Below are positions 1 through 13,200 of a DNA stretch of 64,000 nt, piece by piece. The position numbers and the translations under genes are program-made. Under the pieces are notes generated by a model that was not told the origin of the DNA, made no database searches, and saw only the letters and a list, made by a program, of their open reading frames with translations. The stretch lies in assembly GCA_030867875.1 (NCBI GenBank), contig JAOWCC010001634.1, positions 38,831,403 to 38,895,402 of the forward strand. Reading direction: 5' to 3'. The stretch's first letter is position 1. Every line of letters begins with the position of its first letter. The DNA is from Actinernus sp. WN-2022. Lineage: Eukaryota > Cnidaria > Anthozoa > Actiniaria > Actinernidae.

Positions 1-1050
1 AATCTGAGTAGATATTTTTGTCTTTCGTCATGAGAAAGTTTTATTTTATTTTTTATTTTTTTTTGGGGGGGGAGGGGGGGGGGGGTTTAAGACAGTTAGA
101 ATAATTCAAATTACGAAGGATGGCTTTCGTTCCTCTTTTCTTTCGCTAACTAGATATCAGGGGCGGATTTAGGGGGGCAAGTGCCCCTGCAGACGCCCCC
201 CCCCCCCCCCCCCCCCCCTCCCCCACCGCCCGCCCTCCCCCCAGCTAATCGCGCCTATTGCGCCGAGGTTCGGCTTACGCCGCACTTTTACGGCCTCCTC
301 TTTCTGCATTTCCTGGTTCCGCCACTGGACATGTATATGTATTTTGCCCATTGAAATTCTAGATCCATATATATATGACTTACACAAATTGAGAGTCAGA
401 CACAAAAAGTAATGGCAAAAATCATACGGCTCAGGCAAAAATAAAACGTTATTTACTCCTCTATATTCCCACTTTCAATCCGATCAATAAAGTAAAAGTA
501 GAGTGCATCCATCGGGGTTGTGAACAGTCTACGTAATTATGAGTGTGTATAGATTCCTGTCGGATTTCCAGTGCGCATTACAAACAATGGGATGTTCTTT
601 TTTAAGTATAGATTACAGTTAAGAGTCACGCGTTTTAAGGTGCGTTCTGTTCGGACTATTGCGGAATTAGGATTAGAATTAGACGGTAATCGTGTTATTT
701 TGCGAACTATTTCGTTTTCGGAATGAACAAAATAGCATTCTGTTCATTCCGCTCCCGATAACAGAATGAACAGAATACGGTTTACTGGTGGAGGACACAA
801 AATGGTGTTTTGGTGGGAAATACGTCGCGCGCGCATCCGGCGTTGTTATTAGTTCCCAGGTCACCTCCGTCAAAGTCATATTATGTTCGTGTTGTTTTGG
901 AAATTGGTTATTCCGTGTATTCAGTTAGCCCTTACCTAGTGCCTAAAGAATGGAGAATGCTGTTCCGAGTTAAAATTCCCTACTCTTTCATAAACAACAG
1001 GTATTTAAAGTCCTAAAATCAATACTTCCAAGGGAAGCCATGACCCTTAC
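1..1050. other. Intron or downstream DNA of the SLC5 gene, with G- and C-tract repeat
   Basis: No exon was found that continues the SLC5 frame. A G-rich run sits at about 65-86. At 157-330 a short element has imperfect inverted ends (GGGGCGGAT / GTTCCGCCACTGG) and a poly-C core at about 198-228. A small inverted repeat of ATTCTGTTCATTCCG lies at about 735-775. The remainder looks like ordinary non-coding DNA. Confidence 0.5.
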
Positions 1051-1299
1051 CATAATACATGAAGTGTAGCTTGACAAATCCAGGTCTATCATCAGGTTGA
1101 CCACATTCAGGTGGGTCGTAGACGTTACCGAAGATGAACTTCATCATTCCCATCAACAGGCCTATCAAAAGACCAGTCAGGGCACCAGCTTCTGTCAAAC
1201 CAGGCCAGAGAATACCCAGGCCAAACACCATGGTTATTGGTGGAGCGAGGTAGGACTGGATCGTCTGGATGTAAACAAACAGTTGGCTCCCATGCGCAC
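1051..1299 (-). CDS. SLC5 gene exon 12 (last exon in the window)
   Basis: Encodes residues 460-543, 249 nt, phase 1 to 1. It begins [20 protein letters not shown]; the Gln of YIQ aligns with SGLT1 Q457, a sugar contact. It continues through two helices to [15 protein letters not shown]. Reading past this donor hits a stop after ten codons (KGHGFPWKY), so the donor rather than a read-through end is preferred. The next exon is not found in 1-1050. Confidence 0.92.
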
Positions 1300-4200
1300 C
1301 TGTAGTACAGGTAAAAAAGAAGAAGAGTAGAACCTATATTGTGATAATTACAATGGAAGACTAGTTTGTGTGTGGAATGTCAGCGGAATAATTTGTGTTT
1401 TCTTGAACACGATTGTTTCAGTCGCAGTTTGTAAATTAACGCTTCTCACCTTGAATGATTGGAAGCCACATGAGGCTCACGCCAACCAGCAAGACGACCA
1501 CAATACGACCCACGACCAGCTTCTCTCTTTCCCTAGCCTGTGATAAAAGATAAATTATGAAAATAGATGCTGTCTGGCTGTTAGTAGTACTAGTGATCAT
1601 ACTAGATCGGGATTATACGATAAATGGCTAGGTATATGCGACCATGGTGTCCAGAACCCAGTAGCATCAAATCCCGGGTTTCCTGAGTCGTCTACATATG
1701 ACCCGGAATTCCATATAACTTTACTGATTAAAAACCTCGGAAATCGAAATTAGGTTCAAGCCCGGACCCGGTATCGCCACACATATATTACGTCATGACC
1801 CATCAAATATTTTCTCTCGCGCGTGATTAACTCAATGCGTCACGTGACGCGATATTTTCTCTCCGCGAGCGGGAAATATCAGCGAATGCGCCCCTGTGAG
1901 CGTATAAGCGCACGTCAAAGAAAATATTTGAAGGATGATAACAACAATAACCTACATTGTGTCATCGAAATATGCCCTCATATTTGGCCTTAGGCATTAT
2001 CTGATCTTAAGTCCTGGAAGCTCACAGTTTCACTCGTGTTGTTGTCGCTTTGTGCTTCAGAAGTGCAGTAGGCAGATAAGACGATAGCGCGCGGAAACAC
2101 AACGAGTATGCAAAGCATTAAGCGAAACCGCGCGCGCGGAAACGCGTAAGACAAAACGTTCACGTCTAGCAAGAACTATTAAACACCGATTTCACTTTAC
2201 GGTTTAGTGCCAACCGTTATCCAAGCGTGTTGATATTTTTAATAATCCCACTTTAATTAGTTAATGAATATCCATGCTTCACAAATTTACCTGCGGCCTA
2301 AATATAAGCCATACATCCACGGTGAAGATAGTGGCGCTGCTGTTGAACGCTGACGACAAGGAAGACATGAGAGCCGCCATCATCACAGCCATCATAAGGC
2401 CAACCATACCAGTGGGGAGGACATTCAACACGAGTCTGGAGGAAAATTAGAAGAGATGTTTATTCAACATTAACCAGCACCACAGTACGCGGTGAATGAA
2501 CTACGTTACATTTTTCCATTGTGTTTTGTAATCCTAATTCTTCATTTGCAACTGACGTTATGGCGGCCATGTTGGATGACAATAACAAAATATTCGGCAA
2601 TGGTTCTTTTGTTATTGTCATCCAACATGGCCGCCACGTCTTTGTCTCCTTAATCTCCGGGGAGTGGCTGCATACCAATATTAAGGAGGGAAACGAGGAT
2701 CTATTACTTACGGTATGGACCGACCAAGTGTGTTTAAAGGGAACCTCGGCTGAAAAACAATGTTTGCTCCCAAATGTTCCTTATACCTACATCTATTGCT
2801 GTGTTTGTTTTCTGTAAATTGTGGACTAGCTGTTATTTACGGACCGATTTTCCTGTCCACAAAAGTCATTTGAATTTCGCGCGTGTCACCATCTTGGTTA
2901 GCTCAGTTGGTAGAGCACGGTCTAGAGTGCGGGAGGTCAGGGGTTAGCTCAGTTGGTAGAGCACGGTCTAGAGTGCGCGAGGTCAGGGGTTAGCTCAGTT
3001 GATAGAGCACGGTCTAGAGTGCGCGAGGTCAGGGGTTAGCTCAGTTGGTAGAGCACGGTCTAGAGTGCGCGAGGTCAGGGGTTAGCTCAGTTGGTAGAGC
3101 ACGGTCTACAGTGCGGGAGGTCAGGGGTTAGCTCAGTTGGTAGAGCACGGTCTAGAGTGCGGGAGGTCAGGGGTTAGCTCAGTTGGTAGAGCACGGTCTA
3201 GAGTGCGGGAGGTCAGGGGTTAGCTCAGTTGGTAGAGCACGGTCTAGAGTGCGCGAGGTCAGGGGTTCGAATCCCGACCGCGTCCTTGGGCATCTTCTAA
3301 TCTATACGAGGAGGACGTGAAAGAACCTGTTGTGTTATTAGAGAAAGAGTAAGGGATTGTGTCCCGACACAACAGCCAGGTATTCTCAGGTACTAACAAT
3401 CACTCATGATTGTAAACTGCACGGCAGCACATTGCGCCACAATAGCAGTCCGTATCACAAAAATAACCTTGTGAAGCGCATTTGAATATATCCATATAGA
3501 ATTTGCGCTATATAAATGAATACCTTTCTTTCTTTCTTTTTGGATATCATGACGTTACAGTGTTGCCCCTATTGATACACAACAAAAGATCTATTGTTTT
3601 CTGACAACAGAGGCAACACTGTGACGTCATAATATCCAAGATGGCGGCGCGTAGGAAATTTAAATGACTTTTGTGGACATAATTGGCATGCAGGAAACAA
3701 ACACAGCAATAGATTTAGGTATCCAGAACAAATATTGAGAGCAAACATTGTTTTCTTTAATAAGATATTTATAGCTCAAAACTATTCAAAATCAGCTGTA
3801 CTTCAACATGCGGTCCGTACCGGAAGTTATGGACCACAAAGTTAACTAGCGGGAAATATTCGTTAATTGGATGTGTATTAAATGTGTTAGTTAGCATTGT
3901 TAGTTATCGCGTCTGTATTACGTACCGTGGTTAACTGGCTACTAGAGGATCGTTCGTTTGAGTCTTTTTTTTTCCTGGAAAATTTGATTTTGGATTTCCC
4001 CCTCCCATTACAAAAACACTGAAATAATTCATGATTAGTTTTACTTGAACCAATCACGAGGAAAAGTAAACACAATCGTGGATAACACTCGCTAAAACGA
4101 AAACTACTTGGTTTTAGTTTAGAACTTGATTGGCTGATAATTACAAAACATTTTTCACAGCCAATAGAAAAGCTAAGCAAACGCAAAACCAAAGCAATCA

Positions 4201-7200
4201 CTTATTACTTTCGACACTAACTCGAAAACCGCTCTATTAGGTAATCAGTAATCGAGTCTGACAAATCATTGACTGGAAAGGAGAAAGATGGGGCCCAAAC
4301 AAGCACTGGTAGGACTAAGTTCACCCTTTGGTCTTTGCGCGCTTTCTTCGTCCTTCCCATGATCCCTTGCACCCCATCTTTCTCCTTTCCACCAAAAGCG
4401 CTTAGGCATGAGGCAGCTGCTAATGTTACTTACTTTGGGTATGCGTTGTTGGTGCATCCCCATTTGTTCCCACAATGTTTCATGCAGCTCACGCTATCTG
4501 AGCAGGCGATGGAGTCTGGGAACAGCACCCTACTGATCATACCAGGCATTACCATGATGAAGATGGGAAGGATTTTGAGGAAGCCAGCGAAGATCGAACC
4601 TGCCTTGGCGTGAACGTTACTCTTGGCTCCTAGAGCACGCTGCACGATTACCTACGACCGAGGACAAAACATATTTGAAGTACACTGAACATGTCGCTGC
4701 CTCGGTAGTGTTAGCAAAAACCAGGAGGCCATTATCAGGAGCATATATCTGTTATACATTTGCAATCCAACGTGTTCCCAGATCAGGCTATTTTTAGAAT
4801 CAGGTTGGAAAAAGGTTTTCACAGAGGTTCGCACGTCGGTTGAATGTAAAAAAATAAGGCGGCTCCTGGCCGGGTGATGTGAAGTAACACATATTATGCA
4901 AAATATGCATAATTTGATGCATTGGTGAATTATCATTGGCTGTTGATTTTGCTGGGCGGGAATATGTGCTGACTCAGACCCAGCCGTTTGGGAGGTGGAC
5001 GCTCCTGGTAATGGATTCCTGCAAAAACGATGGTTTTGATGAAGATTTAGCGCAAGGGAGTCAAGGGTCAAGGCTTCAAGTTGTCTTCATCCACCAGCAA
5101 ATCCTTTTCCTTTCCTAGCACCCTTCACATTTCTTTAATCATTGTCTAAACTTCATTCTCACATCAAGATAATCTTACTCATCATCTTTCTACCATTCGA
5201 ACTAATTATGGTCTCTTTAATATTAGATTTACTGATGCCCTTTCAAATAACAATTTCAAGAAAACATTAAATCAGATCTCCTTAGCAAATATAAATTTTC
5301 AAAAACATTTAATAGCTTATCGTCATAATTCTCCTATTTATTTTTTATTTGCATTTACCTCGACATCTATCTTGTCTTTGAATTTCGTTTTTCTCTATAT
5401 TTTGTACTGACTATAAATATTTTGTAATATCTTACTTTGGTGGCCACCCACACCGTATCCTGATTTTCAGACGGTACGAGGTCCTCCGCTCTTACAAGGG
5501 AAGGAAGTGAGCGGACGACCTCGTACCGTCTGAAAATCCACAGGCTACCCACACCGCGGCAAAACGTTACACTCCGCTGGCCGAAAGAACGAAGGCTCTG
5601 GAATTCAAGTACAAGTTTCCGAGGTCTTAAACATTTTTAGTACTAAATAATTTTATAACTTAGTAAACTCACAGTAAATTATAAATTAAGAAATTTCAAC
5701 CTGTGAAAGTCTTAGGCTTAGCTTTTAAGTAGTTTTCTCGTTTTTCGCGAAACATTTCACGTAAATACGCGTACGTACTTAAAATTAGAAACAGGGGTGA
5801 TTGCCTCGGTTTTCTTTTAGTTTCGGCGGGAAACTGGGAAGACGCGCGCGCGACCGCCTCGTCAATAGCGCATGCGCGTGACGTTTTGCCGCGGTGTGGT
5901 GGCCACCTGCCACCAAGTACCGTATTTAAGTGAAATTATCTTATTTCCTATCTTGTAATATCTTTACACATTGGTACAAATAAACTTGTTGTGTTATATA
6001 CACCAAGAAATGGTACAACATACCGCCCTACTATATGCACCTTATTCATATCTGAGGCCCGCACGGGAAGAAGTCTGTTTTCAGCGGTATTGACCCGAAC
6101 GCCTCACTTCGATGTAATGAAGTGCCATTGAAACCATCATTCTTGCATGACACCAACACCATCTAAACAAGCACGACTAATTTAGATACACAGTTTGAAT
6201 AGCATTTCATTACATCGAAGTGAGGCATTGGGGTCAATACCGCTGAAACTGGTATTCGTAGATGCGACTGTAATACCAGCTATATATTTGGAGCCGATCA
6301 GAAATGTCTTAGTTTGTGTTGTACCGCACTGTGTTCTTTTGTGTCATAAGGAGAAATTAACGTTATTTTCCGCCATCGACTGTAGATTTTTATCTTCCTG
6401 TGACAAGCTAGAATAACTTGCCTCGCTTTGATGCCTTTGTGACTAAGGTCAATACCTGGTCAGTACACCAGTACCATATGCCCATGATTGGCAGTGTCGT
6501 CCAGATTCCCAACCAGGGGTAGTCTGGATCATCAAGCGGCCTGAACATGTTGCCCCAGTACGGCGTAAGCTTGAAGCAGGACTCGGTACCAGTAGAGTTA
6601 GTAGTGTTCATGTACAGCGTGGAATTAATCGCGGTGACGGTAGCGTTGATGAGTGATGTATTCACTGCCACTGGTGGTACCCACGGTTTGCCGACAGCAC
6701 TTCCATATTTGCTCCACAACCCGTCGTAGCCACCGACTTTGACAAAACCTGCGATGGCACAGAAATAAGGGAGTAAAGACCATGAACACTAACACAAAAG
6801 AAGTGTAACACATACTGGAGTGAAATGGTATAGCCAGAACATAGCCTGCGTTGCGGCCAGCTCCATCATGCTCTCCTTCCCCCCTCCGTTTCCCCCCTCC
6901 CCTCCCCCTCCTTTGCGCCGCTACGCAGGCAAGCAAGAAACTCTGAATTGATCAGATGCTAAGCTCGCATGTATTTCGTGGTGGTGAATTGATGATTCAC
7001 ACCTATTTTTTCTGTATTGAGGCACAGGGAGCCCTATCTAAGAGCGCTTTGTTATTCATTATTATAATCTAGAGCTTGGGCTTCCTGTGGGTGACTTAGC
7101 TTATATACAAAGTTCGTTCTGCCGAACCGAAATATAGGTACAATCAAGAGAGGATACAATATAATAAATAACATCGTACAGCCGGCGCTCCGATCAGCCT

Positions 7201-10200
7201 AGCGCAGCTAGCAGTCTTCGTGTAGTTCCCGTGGTATCATATTACAATCGTGTTTTGAATTTACGGCCAGATGTAATGTGATCTAGCCCCTCATAGAACA
7301 TGAGAGAGCCCGCTTCTTTCCAGATTATCAAAGCGTTCTTACATTTTGTAGATGTGGGCTCCCTGTGATTGAAGGACGGATCAGCCGGCTGATTCAACTT
7401 TTTTGCGTTTTGGGTGTGTAAGGTAGGAATAATTAAAAATAAATACTTCGAATTTCAGGCATTTAAGTAATGATTCAGCTAAGAACTATAACATAAGACA
7501 ACAGGCTGCGGCAATGGGCTGCGGCAATGGGCATATCACCACATACGATACAATAGGCTGCGGCAATGGGCATATCACCACATACGATACAATAGGCTGC
7601 GGCAATGGGCATATCACCACATACGATACAATAGGCTGCGGCAATGGGCATATCCCCACATACGATACAATAGGTTGCGGCAATGAGCATATCACCACAT
7701 ACGATACAATAGGCTGCGGCAATGGGCATATCACCACATACGATACAATAGGCTGCGGCAATGGGCATATCACCACATACGATACAATAGGCTGCGGCAA
7801 TGGGCATTTTGCTTGAATTTGCCTAAGTGCTACAGTCCGATTTAACTACTTCCCGAAAATAAAGTATGTTTATGCAAGAGACCATGGTTTATTGTATTGG
7901 CTCTTTTTACTGTTGGAAAGGGAGAAAATAAAAGAAGCTTCAATCATAAATTTGATAACTTTCTCCACATACGATATTCTTCGAAATTAAACGGTATACC
8001 GGTGTACCTGCGATTTCGCCCCCATTTCTTCGCCCCCCTCTAACGATTTCGCCCCCCCCCCCTCCCCTCCCCTCCCCTCCAACCTTTTAAAAGGTTATGA
8101 ATACATGTTTTCCTTCTTATTATTGCTATAATGTATTGGACGTGGAGAATAGTACGGCAAAAACCTATCAGTAATGTGATAAATGCATCAGTATGCATTT
8201 CAATATTATTTTAAAATTCACGCTTCCGCCTTTTCTTCGACAAAATTCGTGTTGGTAGCTACGGTAAACACTCCAATTTTCATTCGCGCGAGCAGTGCAA
8301 CAAGAAACTCGACAAGGGATTCTGCAATCCACCTACAATCTTCGTCAATCTTCGAATGATTAGTTGGTAGTTTAATAGTTTACTTTGGTCAAAAATAAAT
8401 CAAAACTTCAAAAATTATTGAATGAAAATTATTTCGATAGTTTTCTATTGAATTTATGAGTGTCAACCAATTAAATTACGAGAAAGAAGAATAGAAAATT
8501 AACACCTTTTACATTTCTTGCCGTCCTCCGTTGCGTGACTCCCACTGTCACGCAAATACCCTTCTATTATGAAAGGGCCTGGGTCCTGCTTTGATATCTC
8601 GATGATGGAATAGAACGTCTGATGAACAAGGTAAGCTGTACCAAACATCATTGAAATCAGTTCTCTCTCCTCGCTTTTACATAGATAGAAATGATGTAAC
8701 TAGACTAGAGAGCCTGTTCGCAGGCTATACTTTATCTATACGAGAAGTACATGTTGGTCCTAAAATGTGCTTTTTCGCGGGGCCCATATTTCCATATCCA
8801 CAGCCCCTGTTCATTTACCCCCTGAGAAATGAATGTTAGAGCTTTACCCTAAGAAAATATGATAAAACTGATCGTAGCCACCCCCACAAAATCACTTGAA
8901 AATTGTGAAACTCGATCCCTCAGAAAAACTAGAAAAAGGGTTTAACTGATTACCAACAATGGGCTATTGCACTTAATTTTCGTACCCCCCCTGTTGAGGA
9001 CCATATTTTGAGTTGTACCCTAAAGAATTCCTCTGAAATTAAAAACACCTGAAGAATTCCATGGTGGAAAGTAGTGTTACCCTGAAGAATTGACTTCAAC
9101 CCCTGAAGAATTGTCCAAATATTCACTTTATCCCCAAAGAATTCCTCTAAATTTGATATGTGCCCCCAAAGAATTCCTCTCTATTTATATGGTATCCCCA
9201 AAGAATTCCTTGAAAAATTATCTGGTGACCCTGCAGAATTCCTTGGTCCTCAACAGGGGGGGTACGAAAATTAAGTGCAATAGCCCAATTTATTGACCCT
9301 ACTGGACCGCGGTCCGACCTCTTCAGAAAATCTCATCAACAGGGGGTGTGATCAAATGGAATTTCCCAAGGAAGTTGACTGCGAGATATCCAATTTGGAT
9401 ATATTTCGGGTGCTTTTAGTTCAAGAATTTGTGCCTTTTAAATTTCGCTGAGTAGTCAGTTATAATTACTGCATCAATATCATTCAGCCAAGAGATAATT
9501 ATGAGAACCTCTGCATGGTTTCCAGGGGTAGATTACTGTTATGAACAAAGTACCATAGAATCCAGCTGGAGAGGGTACTCTCCAGAAATTTGAATGGGGG
9601 TGTCACCAGACCCACAAGTTGCAATTTTTTGTGTGACCATATTCTAGATGAAATGTAGTAAAAATATATCCTATTCCAGACTAAATATGGTAAAACACTA
9701 ACCTATTTCAGATCAAAATGGAGAGATTTATATGCCCTGTTCCAGACTAAAAATATATAATGTTTGAAAACCCTGATATAGCTTAATATATATAGGGGAG
9801 TAATAATATTTAATTTGTAATTTATGGATGCTCAAATATCCATAGCTATTGAGCATGCAAATTATGTTTTAATTAATCCACCTGTACTTACTGAGTATGG
9901 CCAGCACTATAGCTCCAATTATCATAATAGCACACTGAAGAACGTCAGTGAAGATCACAGCCATCAGACCACCTATAGATTTGGAAAGGAAGAAAATAAT
10001 GTAGATTGCTAGTTCACTTTATTTTATTGTAATCAATTGAAATACATAAATGTGTGACTGTATAGAGACTGTGGATCGGAATTAATCACGAGTAAATATG
10101 AAAAGCTGTTAATTGTGTTGGTGTCCTTTTCAGATCTAGTTTTTAAAGGCGAGAAAAAAAAATCGAATTTGTAAGGTATGCCAAACGTACCACACATAAG

Positions 10201-13200
10201 ATATCAAGATGTCATCCAGGGGACACCTGCATTTGACACATGAAAAAAAATACAGATAGTGAGGCATTTGACCCACGTAGAAACTACAGATAGTGGGGCA
10301 TTTGACCCACAAAGAAAGTACCACACATAGTGGGGCATTTGACCCATGGAGAAAATACAGAAGTTTACAGATAGTGGGGCATTTGACCCACAGAGAAAAC
10401 TACAGATCAAACTACAGGTCAAGTGATTTGACCCATGCAGAAACTACATATAGTGGGGCATTTGAACACGTAACAGACCCACACAGTGGGGAATTTGACT
10501 ATAAGTTTTCAAATAAGACATGCTGGGGGGTGAGATGATCGTTTTTTGAATTGACAAGTACACTATGAAGCCAGACTCTTCATTTCTGCTGAATTTGTAT
10601 TTTCTTGTTGCTAACCGGCCCTCACCTAGAATAGCCTTTTGCTAAATGTACATGTAGGTAGATTCATTTATTTGACTGTAATTAAACAATTGTTATTATA
10701 AGTTGAAGTAGATGTAAATGTTAAAGATCCTCTGTCGATCATAATGCTTTGTGAGGGTGTAGCTATATATTGTTGCAATTATTTTACCTTCTGGAAATAT
10801 TAAAACCATGCAGTACTAAATGTATTGCAATATTGTTTTTTATGATTTCAAGCTCTGAACTTCATATACAGTATATCATATATAAAATTTGCTTGAGTCA
10901 TGCAAAGTGTAATGGTCCACATAAGGTCTTTAAGGTAAATAACAAATAAACAAACAATCAGAAACTCCCTCAACTTACCAAGTAGTGTATAAATGGCAGT
11001 AATGACAAGAACTACAGCAGCTGATATGTATATATTGAAGCCAACAGCCTCATACAGGAACACACTGCCAGCATAGATATCCACCTGTATGGCAATAAAC
11101 CATATTATTATACATACATATATATAGCTATACATGCATATATAGCTAAGTAATTTAATGCATTATTTTTAAGGTACTGCATGTATGACTGGTCAATTTG
11201 CCATCCATAATTACTTTCGGTATGGACCTTCCACTCACCAATTTAAGTACCCCCCTCGACCGTAAGCCCCCTTTTCCCTAATAAACCTGTCTTCACCTCT
11301 CTAAATTGACTGAAAGGATGGTTCATTACTACAATGTACTGGAGGGCAAAACAAATCTTAATTCATATATATTAATTTTAAAGGTGACTTGTATGAGATC
11401 AGTAGTTATATTAGCAAAACCTGTTTGTAAATGCTATTTTTCACCTCTAATCGATTATCAATCTTTCTAAAACAGCATTTTCCCATGGGGATCACAAGCT
11501 TAATTCATTTGTAAACGAAGTATTATGTCAACATGTGACTGTTTCCTACAAAAGGCCTATTACCAACAACTTACCGTACACACTGACACATTTTGTGTGG
11601 ATATATTGAAAAGACTAATGTGAAAGTCTGCTTGAGTGTTAAAGTACAGTCTGTAGTTTTCTGTTAATGAATCTCAGAATGTTTTTGTCATCCCAGTTAT
11701 AAGCCACCCTGGAAATAATCCCCCCAACCACTAACAAAGATGTATAAAACCCATGCAGGCTTTAATACGATTGTATGAGCAGAATATGTTATGGTATGAA
11801 CTGTAATGTACAGACCTTTAGCTGTCTGCTCGACAAAAACTTATTCATTATAATAACTTGAGAACATCACTTTTAGGGATTAATACATACAGAAGTCTTA
11901 GTGAAGACATATGAGATGAGTGCCACGGCAGTGAGGTATGTCCTGACCCAGCGACTCTGGTAACGTTTCTTTAAGTACTCGGGCATTGTGAATACCTATA
12001 AGATAAATATTCATTGAGTGTATTATTAGTACTGTATTCGTTGACCTGATATGTGTACTTTTTTGTTCATTTTTATTAACTCTTTATTAAGGTGTTGTAT
12101 GTGTCCTGATCATTTGCCTCCCAGTTAGCCCAGTGGTTAAGCACCGCTCTGTTGTGCAGGAGGTCGCGGGTTCAAACCCCAGTCAGACCAGCACTCAAGC
12201 TCTTAAAATAACTTCAGGAGTAGAAGGTGCTGCCTTGACATAGTCCAACAGTAAATGGTTAGACCTTCAGGACTAAGTCAACAGAGGGCCATGTGGAAGA
12301 TTACTATCAGTTCAATACTATCGGGCATTAAACTACAGAGTGTTTACCGGTAATTAATGGTTTGCATAAGAACAGAAGCACTCAATGTCCAGGAATGCAC
12401 AAAGGTGTTAATTGTTCTATTGTTGAAACTTGATAACTCATTGGTTATACACAAATAAATCTCCTAAAAATAGGAAAGAACTCTGATTTCACAATATTTT
12501 TTAAAGAAAACGATTGAAGCGGCCAATCTGTAACTATGTAGAAAGAGAGAAAGAACTCCTATTTGGGGAACATAGTTTTTTTTTATAATTTCTCAGTTTT
12601 TGTTTTAGTGTCTTTCACAACGAGTGATTTCATGCATATTAATTTTAGAACATTAATACCACTAGGCAAGAGATATCTTTAGACTATATAATTGAACCAT
12701 TTTCTATTTGGGATTAATGAATAAATCACATTCATTGTCATGGAACAATAGATCTTGCTCCTGTTCTTATGTGAACTATTACTTTAAAAAGTCAATTTAC
12801 AGAGCTGTAGAAGCCCTGCCATTTCAGTAAGAGTGACTGGCATGTTTTCTCGAAAGTTCTCCCAATATATGTTTAGTTTGTCCCATTTTTTTATACAGTG
12901 AGTCCCAAATAAACTGCACATTTCGTGAATAAATTTTAGTTTGTATCAATTCTATTGGTATAAAATTCCCTGAGTCTCAGGATGATTCCCAACTTTTGCT
13001 TTAGATTCTTGACAAAAAATTGCTGTTATTCCAAAACAGGCCTTGTTTGAGTGCCCCCAGTCTCCCCAGCTGTCAAATTAGTTTGACTTGTCCAGATTTT
13101 TAAAATATATTGTCCAGGGTTGGTTTATCAACAATAATTCAGAATGACTATTAACCTCTAGCTACATGTAGGCCCTTAATTACTACAGTCCATAATTTGT

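Larger units (their letters stand above)
2740..3765. mobile_element. Inverted-repeat DNA element holding a SINE array
   Basis: The left arm (about 2740-2896: AACAATGTTTGCTC..., CTACATCTATTGCTGTGTTTG) is an inverted, diverged copy of the right arm (about 3635-3765: AACACAGCAATAGATTTAGG...). Between them sit the tRNA-like array and a SINE body. Arms of the same family bound the element at 57420-58735. Confidence 0.65.

Noticed and set aside
1019..1050. SLC5 protein ending in KGHGFPWKY at a stop at 1019
   Set aside because: A strong GTAAGG donor lies just before it, in the phase expected, and the family needs two more helices.
2898..3265. Cluster of eight tRNA genes
   Set aside because: Units are 46 bp, too short for tRNAs; seven lack a T-arm and no anticodon stem forms.
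7475..7816. Repetitive 100-110-residue proteins on both strands
   Set aside because: They are translations of the 39-bp minisatellite within an intron.
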